Position numbers and translations under genes: made by a program. Under the pieces are notes generated by a model. That model ran no database searches. It was not told where the DNA came from and saw nothing but the letters and a program-made list of their open reading frames with translations. A DNA stretch of 64,000 bases from Cyrtodaria siliqua (Eukaryota > Mollusca > Bivalvia > Adapedonta > Hiatellidae), in NCBI GenBank assembly GCA_037043455.1, contig JAWPHD010010223.1, positions 31,931-95,930 of the forward strand, in the 5' to 3' direction. Positions 47,123 to 62,100 of the stretch are shown here, one piece after another. Every line of letters begins with the position of its first letter. Positions within the stretch are counted from its first letter, which is position 1.

Positions 47123-50100
47123 GTAAGTCATGCCTTTTAATTGTGTTGACCGAACGTTCCATGGCGGTAGCCCTATTGTCAGCCTTTTTAGCACGACTAT
47201 CCGAAGAATAAGAATGCTTATGTAATCACCCCGGCGTCGGCGTTGGCGTCGTCGGCGTCCCACATCAAGGTTTGCGTGTAAGCTGTGTTTAAAAGTCTAT
47301 GTCTCTTACATTTCTTATCCTAGCACAACCAAATTTGTCCATGGGCTTCCTTATAACATTATCTTAAGGACTGCATCAGCAATTTTGGTTCCTGTAACCC
47401 ATGGGCTCCCATGGGCTCCCATGTAATCCAAATTATGATGGCCCATCAAATGTGTCCCATTTCACATCAAATTTTGCATGTAAGCTGTGTTTACAAGTCT
47501 ATATTTCTTACATTTCTTATCCTAGCACAACAACTTTGGCCATGAGCTTCCTTATAGCATTATCTTAAGGGTTGCTTAAGTAATTTTGGTTCCTGTAATC
47601 CCTGGGCTCCCATGGAACCCAAATTAAAATGTGTATATTTCACATCAAATTTTGCGTGTAAGCTGTGTTTTCAGGTCTATATCTCTTACATTTCTTGTCC
47701 TAGCTCAACTAAATTTGGGAATTGGTTTCGTTATAGTATGTTGTAAAGGGTTGCGTAAGTAATTTTTTCTTCTGCAAATTCTGGGCTCCCATGGAACCCA
47801 AATTGTGATGGCCCATACAATGTGCAATAAAGGCAGATCTAGGTTTGCATGTAACCTGTTGTAAATATCTATAATTCGGATTTGGTATTTCTTATAGCAT
47901 TATGCATTTTATTCATACTTCACCCATATTGGGGCTCCTCCTTCCCGCATCCCACCCGCCACCCCCACCCACGCTTTTTTTAACATTTCTGTGTTGTTTT
48001 GGTCAATTCTTACACATATAGTTATGTGCCCCCACCCACTCCCCCCACCCGCATTCCCCAATTCTTACACATAGCTATGTTGCCCTGTCACAGGATGACC
48101 TTAGTGGTTGGGCTAACTCAGGAAAGAATCAATGAAGGTGAATGCATTTACATAAGTTTAATGCAACTTTTAAAATATGTTTAATATATATACAATTATC
48201 TAAAAAAAACAAGCGAATACACAATTGAACTATGAAAAGAGTGTTCTCCTGAACGTTTAAGACGTTCTTAGTATTGTTATAAATACTGAATGTCTAAGAC
48301 ACTAAAGTGTTGTTAAAGCTATAACAATGTTGATCTAGCGCGATAACTGTGATGCGCGAGAGCTCATGAAGATGATGATGCGCGAATTCAATGGATGATT
48401 GTCATCAAATGCCTTCTGTAAGGGTTGATGACGCGATGCAATGATAGTTAACCTCCACTGAGATTGTGAGTGATATTCCTCCAGTGAGGATTGGTAACGG
48501 GCCCACCTTGTGTCCCGGGGGTTGTCGTTAGTTAAAACCTGGCTGCGCAGGTACGGGGACCGTCTCCACCGCTTGTAACGTTAATCGTGGAAGCTTAGCT
48601 CCACTCCTGGATATCCAAACCTAGATGGCTTACTCCAACCCTGGATGGCTTATATCCTGGATGGCTTAGGCTGTAATTATACATACGTTTTAGATGTCGG
48701 TTGACAAACATAACAATCTTGCATAATTACCATTACCCAAACAAATCATTATTCAATCAATATATGTAAGCTGTACTAATGATGAGTAGCAATGTATACA
48801 TATTCTACAACGCCATGTATACGCTATGTACGTCGCTGTTAAATCAATGCCCCTAATACATGTAATATAAACATGATCAAATTACTCATATATTACCCTC
48901 ACTGAGTTATGCATGCACGCATTTATTCTTGTCACTCATCTCATTGTTAACTAATGTTAACACTCGTGTATTACAATCACTGAGTTATACGCCAACGTTA
49001 ACTAATGCACCTATTATCCACTGTTATCAAATTAATATTGTTTTACAATTAATGATCAATTACAATAATTACATCTAATAAAGTAACTTCAAAATCATAT
49101 GCTAGTCTAAAGTTATGTTTGAGAAACATCAATGCTAACCGGATGTCGTAACCGCCAAACAAAATGGCGCCGCCCACTGAATACAAATATACGATAAAAG
49201 TTTAATAAAACTACTAACCACATGTTGCCTATGAATTTTGCCGTCCAATCTCTGTTCCAACAAAGTACTATCGATGATCCCGGCGAGAGCTAGAAGACAA
49301 TGGGTTTTATAGCAAACATTACGCCCAAATCATTATTTCCCCCGTTCAGTCCGTGACAAACGTGGCTAAATCTACAGTATTGAATCTACACGAGAGGCCC
49401 CTTATACAATTTTGCCGTTTAAGGAAAATATACCTATACTTTGACATGCATTAGCACAAAACTAAACTTATGACACGGCCTCTCTGGCGGCCACTTAAAA
49501 TGTGCACGCTTTTACGTGTTACATGAATAGATCATGAATATGGTGAAATTGTTTCAACTCGAACAATAGATTTGGGTGTAACCGATAACTTACAAGAGCT
49601 ATATACGACCAGTACGCTCTACCTGTGACATTTTGTGACAACATCTCCCCACTTAAAGAAAGTGCTACACTTTTAAAATTCAACAAAATGATAATTAATA
49701 TTTACACGTTAAGAAACTATTAATTCTTCTGAGCAAATGAGCGACAAAACGTACAAGCTGATCGCTCAATCGCTTAAGTATGTTAAATATTATCACTGCA
49801 GTTATAACCTAACTATAATATGTAATTACAATTTCATATTCTACAATTGTACACTACCCTGTCGTAACATATACTACTATTGTACAATACACTGCAATAC
49901 ACTATTGTATTAAACCGGTCATTATGTGCGGCGACTTAAATAGTCTGCCCCAATATTGTCCTTTCCACGGTCTATTACACCGACTTTACGGTTACTAATA
50001 ACACTACTTCCCGTCACTACAAGAACTCCAACTTTACACATCGCATCCATCGCATTACCAGTATACTGTTTGCGAAATGGAGTAGGGTCTCTCGTTTCCC

Positions 50101-53100
50101 TAATCGGCTTTGCTAAAGTGTGCTTAAAGCTACACTGCACTACATCTGTTGGTCTCGACTTATCGGACCGAACAGTACTACACTCAGAGTCTAAACGACT
50201 TATCTCTCGTTTCTCTGCTACACTAAGCATGCCCGATATGTCTACATCGGCTGCTGTCTCCTTATCTACACTAGTGGGAGAATATGTGGGACTAGTGTCC
50301 TCACTACTGTCTTCCTCACTATCCTCAATAACTGCAACATTAACTACGGTTAACACCCCTTGTTGCACATTATCGGTTCTACTGATATACTCTTTCAGCA
50401 TATTCGCATGAAAGGTCTTTAACTTTCCGTTTATCTCGATACGGTAATCCATAGTGTTCACTATCCCTCTAACGTAAAACGGACCTTTCCATTGTAATAA
50501 CAACTTGTTATTGTCGGTCGGGAGTAACAGTAACACCTGGTCATCTATCTTAAACGTCCTAGCTCTAGCTTTCTGGTCATAGTACCGTTTATACTTGGTA
50601 CTTGCCTTAACTAACTGACTTTGAGCTATCTTACAAGTCTCCTCTAGTTTCTCCTTCAGATCTAAAACATACTGATATGTAGTCTTAACCTCATCACTAT
50701 CTACTTCACCTGCCCACATCTCTCTAAGAATCCTCATGGGACCTCTAACTGACCTACCGTACAATAACTCAAACGGAGAAAATCCTAAACTCTCTTGTGG
50801 AACCTCTCTAAATGCAAACAATAAAGCATTGAGATACTTGTCCCAATCTTTGGGTCTCTCGGTACACATACGCCGTAACATTTGCTTTAACGTCCCGTTA
50901 AATCGTTCGACTAACCCGTTACACATAGGGTGATATGGTGTTGTCATGATTTGACGCAAAGACAATAACCTGCTTACTTCAGCCATAAGTTCTGACGTAA
51001 ACTGTGACCCACAATCAGTCAGCATTTCCTCTGGTACACCTAGCCTACTGAACATATCAACTAATGCCTCAGCTACTCTCTCAGTTTCAATTGAGGGCAA
51101 TGCGACTGCCTCCGGATACCTAGTTGCATAGTCTACCATGGTTAAAATGTACCTATTTTTCCTATCTGACACTGGAAAAATTGGTCCAACTATGTCTACG
51201 GCTACCCGCTTAAATGGTGTATCTATCAGTGGCATCTGACCTAAATGTACTTTGGTCACTCGACCTTTTGGTACTGTCCTTTGGCATACATCGCAGGACC
51301 TACAATACCTAGTTACATCTCCACTTACGCCTGGCCAATAAAATTCTGCCAATACTCTATCTGACGTTTTCTTTACGCCTAAATGACCTCCCATAATCGA
51401 CTCATGAGCTACCTTAAGCACTGTCGTTCTATACTGGGTAGGTACCACTAATTGGTGAAACTGTCTACTACCACTATCTTCAAATTCTCTGTACAATAAC
51501 CTATTCTTATGTACAAACTTACAACTACCGGACCCTTTACACTTCTTCACTACACCATCCTTGGCCTTCACTTTACAAGGACCTAATGACTCGTCTTGAG
51601 TTTGTGCTTCTATAAACTCCGCTTTAGATATGTCACCTACGGCTGCAGGAACCTTTGATTTTCTATAAGCCTGAGCTTGCTTCTGAACCTGCGCTCTAGT
51701 CTCTACGGCATTACTTATGCTACTTCTAAAATCGGACATTACCGGAAGTGCTGAACCATCTATGTTCCCTATCGTTAAATCATACATCGGGTCATCCATA
51801 CATAGTGCCTCTGTAGTCCCTTTAAAGAAAGGTGTATCTACATCTATTCTCGCTATTGGCACGTGCTCTACCGACTTATTTAGCAACATACACGGTGACT
51901 GTTTACCTACCAACTGGTCATCCGTAACTAAACTACGCCTAACTACCACACCTGTACAACCTGTATCCCTCATTACAATTACGTCCGTGCCATTCACTCT
52001 ACCATCTGCCGTTGGAAGATTTGCATACGGAAAGAGACATGTTCCGATCTTCGCCATTACACCATCCGCTTTAACACAACAGCTACTACTCTCGGTTTTA
52101 ATAACCGGACTATTACTACCTCTGCCTCTACCTCTACCTCGGTTTTGACCACCTCTACCTCTACCGAAATTCCATGGGTTGTTAAAACCTTGGTTCTGAT
52201 TCCCTACATTGTTGTCCACTCTACTATTGTCACTAAAGTTGTCTACGACAGCGGACACTTTCACCGCTTTCCTACACTCATATGAAGCATGATTCCCATT
52301 ACAGTGACGACAACGAATGAAAGGTCTACCTATGTTACCACTATTGCTACCTCCTCTAGAACCCATCGAACTACCTCCACCTCTATAGTTTCCACTCTGG
52401 CCTTTCTGTTTATGATCGTCCCCTTGCCTATCTCTAAAAGTTCTGTCTTTCGACACTACACTATGAGCTCCACCTCTAGCCTCGGCAAACTGATCTGCTT
52501 GAGTTGCCATTTCATCTACACTAGTTAGTTTTCTTTCTTTAAGAAATAAGAACAGATCTCTACTACAAACATTGAATAGCTGGTCCCGCAACAAGAAATC
52601 TATGAGGCCCTGATAAGTCTGCGCTACCTTCCCTAACTCTAACCACCTATCTAAGTAATTTCTAGACCTACTAATAAACTGAATAAATGACTCGCCTTTC
52701 TCAGGCAGACAAGCTCTAAACCGCTTTCTAAAACCTTCTTCAGTTAGCTCAAATCTCTTTAAAAGAGCATCCTTTAACTTGTCATAGTCAAGAGCATCTA
52801 CATAAGGTAATCTAGAAAATACATCTAAGGCCTTGCCTCTCAATAACGCACTTAAATGAACTGCCCACTTATCTTTGGTCCATTCCTGTAACTCAGCATA
52901 ACGCTCGAACCGTAACAAGTAACTGTCCATGTTATCTTTGTCAGCATCAAAGTATGGTAACTTCGAACCTTTTAACTTCCCAGAATAACTATCTTTCCCT
53001 TCAGTTTTACTTTCCTTACTATGTGTCTTAGCTGCTTCCAACTCTAAAGCTAACTTATGCTCAAACTCTTTTTGCTCCCTTTCCATTATCATCTTAGCCT

Positions 53101-56100
53101 TAGCTAGTCTACCATCTGTTTCGAACCTCTCATGTTCTAACTCTTGCTTCTCCTTTACTATTCTACTTTCTAATTCTACCTTCTCTTTATCATCATCTCG
53201 CTTCTCTTTAGCTAATCTACCTTCTAATTCTAGCTTCTCTTTATCAGCATCTAGCTTCTCTTTAGCTAACCTACTTTCGAATTCTAAATTCTCTTTATCA
53301 GCATCCAACTTCTCTTTAGCTAATCTACTTTCTAATTCTAGCTTCTCTGTGGCTAGTCTACTTTCTTCATCTCGCTTCTCTTTAGCTAACCTACTTTCGA
53401 ATTCTAGCCTATCTTTCTCTAATTCTCTTTCCTTAAGTCTAAATTCCCTTTCCCTAGCCTGTTCGTCTTTAACAAAGGTTCTAAGCTCCTCTCCAGCATA
53501 CCCTAACTCCTTACCCATTTCCGTAAGATCCTTTATGGACGTCATGGTTATAGACATTGTGAACTACACACTACAATAATTACAATACACACGTCACTAA
53601 TAATTCTACTCAACTAACTACTAATGGTAAGTCACTGTGTCCTCAGTAAATACCTGGGCATCATCATAGGACAAGTTAATACACATTTGTACTAGCGCTA
53701 ACTACTAACGGTTATGTATAGATAGTATCTAGCTTCCACAAAACATATACACTACATAAAATATCTTAATTTGATATTGGACATAAACCTTAAACAATCA
53801 TAGAAATGTGTATAACATGTACATGTATATTTACTTCTCTCATCAATATAAGTATACTCGAGTGTCACAACATGAGTAGAACGTCTTGTTCGCCAACCTA
53901 ATTGGATACTATGTGTATATCAAGGGAGGTAAAAACAAACACCCAAATTATATAGCAAAAGTGCCTCAGACCCAATCGTGTAGACCACTGCGACCTCGCG
54001 CCAAGGAAAGAACGGACAAAACAACAGTTTGGACTCACCCTACCCTTGTCGTGTCTTGACTTGTCTTCCAAGCTGTGGCCGTGATCGTCGACAGTCGCCT
54101 TGATGGATCAGAGGGTGGTACACAATTCTAAAATAATAAGTAGAGATTTAGTATATCATAATAAAGATCACTTATTGATTCTTTCCCTCCGTAGTCGCCC
54201 AAAATCCCACTACTCTGAAAACCAGTTGTCACAGGATGACCTTAGTGGTTGGGCTAACTCAGGAAAGAATCAATGACGGTGAATGCATTTACATAAGTTT
54301 AATGCAACTTTTAAAATATGTTTAATATATATACAATTATCTAAAAAAATCAAGCGAATACACAATTGAACTATGAAAAGAGTGTTCTCCTGAATCTCCT
54401 GAACGTTTAAGACGTTCTTAGTATTGTTATAAATACTGAATGTCTAAGACACTAAAGTGTTGTTAAAGCTATAACAATGTTGATCTAGCGCGATAACTGT
54501 GATGCGCGAGAGCTCATGAAGATGATGATGCGCGAATTCAATGGATGATTGTCATCAAATGCCTTCTGTAAGGGTTGATTACGCGATGCAATGATAGTTA
54601 ACCTCCACTGAGATTGTGAGTGATATTCCTCCAGTGAGGATTGGTAACGGGCCCACCTTGTGTCCCGGGGGTTGTCGTTAGTTAAAACCTGGCTGCGCAG
54701 GTACGGGGACCGTCTCCACCGCTTGTAACGTTAATCGTGGAAGCTTAGCTCCACTCCTGGATATCCAAACCTAGATGGCTTACTCCAACCCTGGATGGCT
54801 TATATCCTGGATGGCTTAGGCTGTAATTATACATACGTTTTAGATGTCGGTTGACAAACATAACAATCTTGCATAATTACCATTACCCAAACAAATCATT
54901 ATTCAATCAATATATGTAAGCTGTACTAATGATGAGTAGCAATGTATACATATTCTACAACGCCATGTATACGCTATGTACGTCGCTGTTAAATCAATGC
55001 CCCTAATACATGTAATATAAACATGATCAAATTACTCATATATTACCCTCACTGAGTTATGCATGCACGCATTTATTCTTGTCACTCATCTCATTGTTAA
55101 CTAATGTTAACACTCGTGTATTACAATCACTGAGTTATACGCCAACGTTAACTAATGCACCTATTATCCACTGTTATCAAATTAATATTGTTTTACAATT
55201 AATGATCAATTACAATAATTACATCTAATAAAGTAACTTCAAAATCATATGCTAGTCTAAAGTTATGTTTGAGAAACATCAATGCTAACCGGATGTCGTA
55301 ACCGCCAAACAAGATGGCGCCGCCCACTGAATACAAATATACGATAAAAGTTTAATAAAACTACTAACCACATGTTGCCTATGAATTTTGCCGTCCAATC
55401 TCTGTTCCAACAAAGTACTATCGATGATCCCGGCGAGAGCTAGAAGACAATGGGTTTTATAGCAAACATTACGCCCAAATCATTATTTCCCCCGTTCAGT
55501 CCGTGACAAACGTGGCTAAATCTACAGTATTGAATCTACACGAGAGGCCCCTTATACAATTTTGCCGTTTAAGGAAAATATACCTATACGTTGACATGCA
55601 TTAGCACAAAACTAAACTTATGACACGGCCTCTCTGGCGGCCACTTAAAATGTGCACGCTTTTACGTGTTACATGAATAGATCATGAATATGGTGAAATT
55701 GTTTCAACTCGAACAATAGATTTGGGTGTAACCGATAACTTACAAGAGCTATATACGACCAGTACGCTCTACCCGTGACATTTTGTGACATGCCCCAGCA
55801 CTCGAAACATTTTTTTTTTACATATTTCTGTGTTGTTTTGGTCATTTTTTACACATGCCCCCACATCCCTCTGACTCCCCCCAATCGAAACTATGTATTT
55901 TTATTTTTTTTACATATTTCTGTTTTGTTTTGGTCAAGTCTTACACATGCACACACACACAACTAGATTCTTGATTTTTTTTTTGATTTTTTTTTTTTTA
56001 CATATTTCTGTGTTGTTTTGATCCCCTAACCATACCACACCCCATCATCACCACCACCCGAATGTTTTTTTTTTGTTTATATCTGTGTTGTTTTGTTTTA

Positions 56101-59100
56101 TCAGTTTATCAATATAAATGTATTTTTCTTCTTCATATATCTGTGTTGTTTTGTTTTATCAGTTTATCAATATGTTCCCCCACACCCCACCCCACCCCAC
56201 CCCCACTCACAACCATCCCAACACCCCGTCATCATCACCCCCACCCGATTTTTTTTACATGTCTGTGTTGTTTTGTTTTATTAAATCTACACCTATATCA
56301 ATGATGCGCCCCGTCCTGCCCCCATTGGTTAATGGGCTCCCCTCACATGGAGGACAGGGGGAGTTGCCCCAAATTTTACTATAATTTGTATGAGATTCTA
56401 ACAATAATTTTATATCGGCCCGAGTTTCTATATCCGTCCCGCCCCCAACCCCACCCCACATTGTTTAGCCTTGTTTTCTGATGGTATATACTGACTATAT
56501 ACTTTTTTATTCTCTGAAAAAATCGAATAGTTGAGCTGCGCTGTTCTCCGTCAGCTCTTGTTATGTTTGTGATCTCATATCTTGCGTTTTATTCGTCTTT
56601 GTAATTATTGTTTCTATGCGTTATTTTTGGGTTGACTGTGGTCCTTGAACGCTACATATCCTGTTTGACTTGTATAACTACATTTGTCGATGTAACCCAC
56701 TGCTTACAGAAGTCTCCAATTGGCATGCTTTGTTGACAGTTTAGGACAAACAGTTCTCAGAAACTATCCTATTGAGTCTTTTTCTCAATTCGACTGTTTA
56801 CTGGCTCAGAATAGTTTGATCACAGCAGCAATGTGTACCTCAGTAGCCGCATAATGTTACCCTTGCCCTTTTTTCTACCTTTAATTATTTAGCTGTTAAA
56901 CAAAATATTATAACCACAACAGTTTATGAAAAACGGGCCATATATGTAATATGGTTCGGGGGTTGTCTGTCCGTTAGTAAACAATTATATATTTCGGACA
57001 ATAACTTCGAAACCATTAAACCCACGCTCATAAAACGTCTTAGGTACATCGTCCTATGTGAGAAAAACTATTGATTTTGGTGTTAATAGGTCAAAGGTTA
57101 AGGTCGACGTGACCTTATATGGAAATATGCATTCCGTGCATCCAAACTCGTGAACTGCCTATGTGCATTGCACTGGGTAAGAGGAGAAATCCTGCTGATT
57201 TTTTTAGTCAGAATGTCAAAGGTCGAGGTTCGCATGGAACATTGACTTATAAGTATATACGCATTTCGCACGATAACTTCGAAAGCAAAACATCCATGCT
57301 CATGAAACTAAATAGATGCATTGCACTGCTACGTAAGAGGAGGAAACCTGTTGATTTTCGGGTTAGTATGTCAAAGGTCAAGGACGCTATGACCTTGTGA
57401 GAAAATACACATTCCACGTGATAACGTAGAATGCAACACACCCATACTCATGAACAATTATAGTTACATTGCCCTGGGTAAGAGGTGGAACACTATAGTT
57501 TGTGGGGTACGTCACTTCAAGTTCAAGGTCGAAATAACTTTTAAACTTTAAAAACTTTGTTCTTTGTTTCTGTGTGTGTTTGTGGTTGACTGTCGTCCTT
57601 GAATGCCACTTTTCCTGTTCGATTTTTATGTCTATATTCATAGATACATATCCCTTGGTGAGAGATGGAACCCTATGGCCTTTGGGGTCCGTATGTTCAA
57701 GGTTATTATGCCCTAATGTGACAAAATGCATTCCACGTGATAACTTCAAAAGCCTAACACCCATTTTCATAAAAATGTATAGGTACGTTGCCCTTGGTCA
57801 GAGGTGTACCGTTGTTACTTTTGGGCTCACTGGTCCAAGGGTCAAGGTTCCCTTAACAGCATATAGGCAGACATGTTCCAAGTAATAACTCTGGGAGTAT
57901 ACCACTAACACTCAAAACATTTAATCGGTACATTGACATGGATGAAAGGAGGAATACTGTCGATTTTGGGGTAAGCATGTCAAAGGTCAAGGTCGCCATC
58001 CTCTTATATATACAATACGCATTTTGCGCAATAACTTCGAACGGGCCTGAGTGAGTGAATACACCTTGTCGGTTTTGGGATCAGTAGGTAAAAATGAATT
58101 TCGCCATTACCTTACTTGTATATACGCATTTAACGTAATAATTTAAAAAAACATAACCCCCAAACTCATGGAACGTCATAGGTACATTGCCCAATTGAAG
58201 TGGAGGAACCTGTTGAATTTGGGGTTAGTAGGTCAAAGGTCAAAGACATCATGACGTTATAGGGAAATACACATTATGAGCGATAATTTCAAAGGAACAC
58301 ACACACACTCATGACACTTTATAGGTACATTGCCCTGGGTGAGTGGAGGAACCCTGTTGTTTTTGGGGTCAGTTAGTTAAAGGTCAAGATTGAAATGATC
58401 TTTTTGGTAAAACACATTCTATATAATCCTGAAAGCATGACACCCACACTCATGACCCTTCATAGGTACATAGGTGGAATAGGTGGGAATTAAATCCTAT
58501 TGTTTTTGGAGTCAGTAGGTTAAAGGCCAATGTTGCAATGACCTCATGAGCCAATCTACATTCTGCGTGATAATTTCGAAAGCATATGTTGCTGCTGGCC
58601 AGAGATGGAGCCCTCTTAACTTTAGGGTCACTTGGCCAAAGCTCAAGGTCCCTTTTTCCTCATATGGGTATACATATTCCAAGCATATACGCTATGTGTA
58701 TATACATACACTCATGAAACGTAATAGGCACAGTGACGTTGGTGAGAGAAGATTGGGATTATTAGGTCAAAGATCAAGGTCACCACGAGATCATAAGGAC
58801 ATACGCATTCCACATGATATTTGCGGTATAACAACCACACCTATTAAAGTTCGTAGGTGCATTTCCCCGAGTTTAAGATGTGGAATGAATGTTATTGCAA
58901 AAAATTGGTTCAGTATGTCATCAAGGTCATATATGACTGAAATGACCGAATCCTGAGAAGGACCCCTATTGATTTAATGGTTAGTAGTTCAGATGTCAAG
59001 GTCACCATACATTGATCATGAACACATACTTTTACCGGCTGTTATTCATGAACATCTTAACATCTAATACAAATAGTTCTCTTGGTAAACAACAATCCCT

Positions 59101-62100
59101 ATCATTTATTTTTGTGAGAAGGTCAAAGGTCAAGTTTATTTTGACCTGACGCCTAGAAAATGCTTTGAACATACACATCATACAAAAGGGCGTTTAATGC
59201 CGGTTAGGCGGCGCCCTTGTTTATAAATTTATTATATGGCATGTATACTGAATCGTAAAAGAAACTCAACACGGGTACTTCCGCTATATATTGTTTATAC
59301 TGCACACTTAATTCCACATAATATTCCAAAGTAATTCCTAGATATTTTGTGAAAAAACAGTTGCAGTCAATTAGAGAAAGGACACAACGGTGATGTTGTA
59401 GGCGTTTTAATCACACTACACCTTGTAACAAGAACTTCATAAATGTTAAAGTTGCTCTTTGAAAAACTGAGCCAGTTCAGTAATGTATTTAACGTAAAGA
59501 GTTTGTAAATTTTTTCATCCTAAGTTTGCGCACATGCTTGAGCCAAACGCGTACTCTGCCAATAATGAAACTTTGGAATACTATTTGCTGTATTATGTGT
59601 TGTTTTAGCATTTTTTTCCCGAAAGGAAAGATCTTACATAGCCATTTACCATTCGATTAACAGCAGCATATATTACATACAATATATAGAGAATATTATG
59701 TCAGTGCCTTTTACTATCAAGTTTATTAGGCGAGGCTTAGCAAACGAAGAATAGCGAGGCTCTCTGCGTTTTCGTGCCGAGCCTAATAAACTTGATAGTA
59801 AAAGGCACTGACATAATATTCTATTTATCATGTAGATTATCCATATTTTCTGTATGAATTACTATTATTACCTATTTCTCAGAATGGTACGCTTATCGAG
59901 GACGTCGCCATGTTGTTGTTTGTTTGTTCAGGCAAAGTTACGTGCATGACGTCAGATAACGTTACGTACAATAAACGCCGAGGGATTTCGCATTGATTTG
60001 CTTTATTGGTCAGTGCCTAATTAAAGCAAAATTTAATAGGTCACCCCTTTACTAGGCAGAAAAGTTCATATCTGCATGATAAATAGCGGAAATTCCCGTG
60101 TTGCGTTTCTTTTGCGTTTCAGTATATATATACTTAGATGTGTGGACGGTTTTCAATATTAAATATTTATAGAAGTTATTATTTTCCTCCCTCTAAACAC
60201 AGTTTTAGGTTATATCGTACCATCAGATGCTGGTATAACTATGGTCCATGAACATCTGTGTATAAATTCTGAAGCATTGATGTCGAGTGAGAAACCAGAC
60301 AAGTTTCCCGAATTGTGTGACAAACTCTTAACTCCAGACATAGGCTGGTGGATAAACCATAATCCGTAAGTTTAACTGATATTCAAAACATGCCAGACAA
60401 GTTCGCTAAACGGCGAAACAACCGCTGGGCGTTATATGTATATATAATAATAGGTACCCATATTGTCAACTCTGATCTGTTTGTGATGTATTTAACGATC
60501 TTTTTAAATATATAGCTGTATTATATATTGTTGTTATTGTGGATTCTTTACTTTCGGATTGAGTACAGGCTGTGGACCCTATGATGACGTCTACCTAAAG
60601 CCCAAAAGGACGGGAACGTTTGACGTTTGTCTGCAGTCTTGTCTTGTCGTGCCCTCAATGGTTTATTCTGTTGTTGCTCTGGCTTCTTCCAAGTCATTGA
60701 GTACATTCTTTGTGGCTTTCTGGGCTATAGTTTTTAGTATTTATATATATACGAGCATCTTTGTGTTTTACTTATATTGCCTATTAATGCTGCCTTGTTG
60801 GTTAGAGCATAGTTCATGGCGGGGATTTCTTCATTTACACTGTCCCGTTTTATTGGTTTTGACAGAAGGGTAAGTGTGAGGTTTTGTACACCCTAGAACC
60901 TGGTTTAAACCCACAGCGGCATTTTTGGACACTGACCGTTCCAAGGCGGTAGCCCTATTGCCAACCCTTTTGTGTTTGTGATGTCTTATTTGGCCTTTTA
61001 TATATCTTTAAATTTGTTCATCTTTACATTAATGTTGTTTTTTGTTTCTGTGTGTGTTTGTGGCTGACTGTCGTCCTTGAATGCTGCTTTTCCTGTTCGA
61101 TTTTTATATCTATATTTCTACTTTTATCTCTTGTTTGTGTTTCTTGCTTCCAAGGGACACCATTTTCAGTATTTATTGACATTCACACTAGCATTTTTGT
61201 AGTACTGTGTGGCGGATGTAACAAGTCGCCCTGACTAAATCATCAAGCCCAATCGTTGTGGCTTCAGAGTAGAATACTGCTTAAGCCGATGTTAGGGGCG
61301 TGAGAGGTCTTGTACCTTATATTACCTCTAATGTGGTCGTGTTGTAACTTTTTATATCTACCTTTGAAGTATCAGTCTGTTTTGTGGTTTCTTGCATGCA
61401 AACGAGAACATTGTGGGTAAAGATATCCTTTTGCACTTTGTCTCCGGTATACACATTGGCGTAGTGTGAGAGGGGGTGGGTGGTTGGGGGTGGAATTGAC
61501 GACTACCTCTTCTCGTTACATGCACACGTGGGCGACCCACTGCATCATAGGGAATTTTATGTTACTAATTGTTTCGTTAAGTTTCACATAAAGGATTTAA
61601 GAAAAACGTTCATAATCAGTACTAAGACATTGATTTATTTATTTATCCAACTAATTATTAACATAGATCATGATGATTTAAATAATAATATGTTACTCCC
61701 TCTCCCTGCACGCGCCTCCCCTCGCACAAACACTGAACAAAATTGGATGATGATTTGGATATTTATTTCAAGAATAAAAAAAAAAGAAAAAAGAAAGATA
61801 AGATGCTACGTCTCTCTTCCCTTAAAAAAGTACAAAAACATCGTTTTCCAATTTGGTTGGGGAGGGGTAGGATTAAGGTAAAAAGTACTCCTAATACATA
61901 TGGTGTAAGAATGAACGAAAATAACAGCGCAGTAACATTAGTTAGTGTTTTGTGATGACGGGTTTGGGGAGTGGTGTGGATTTGGTTAGTTCAAGGAGCT
62001 GTGAAGAAAACTGTTTTTGTTATATGTTCTAATTATACAGCTAATGGAGAAGGCCATTAAAACACTCCACTAAATAGATAAGTCAAACGTAATCATTAAA

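Larger units (their letters stand above)
48086..55790 (-). mobile_element. Full-length Ty3/gypsy-type LTR retrotransposon lacking RT
   Basis: The element is 7,705 bp, with LTRs of 1,555 bp (48086-49640) and 1,564 bp (54227-55790), each TG...CA, a 5-bp TSD, a PBS and PPT in place, and one long ORF. It lies in PTER intron 1 in antisense. By eye the LTRs differ at about six positions plus one 9-bp duplication, so insertion was recent. The RT/RNase H core is absent, so it cannot be autonomous. Confidence 0.93.

Noticed and set aside
49956..50411. Plus-strand ORFs within the retrotransposon
   Set aside because: They are shadows opposite the 1211-codon minus ORF.
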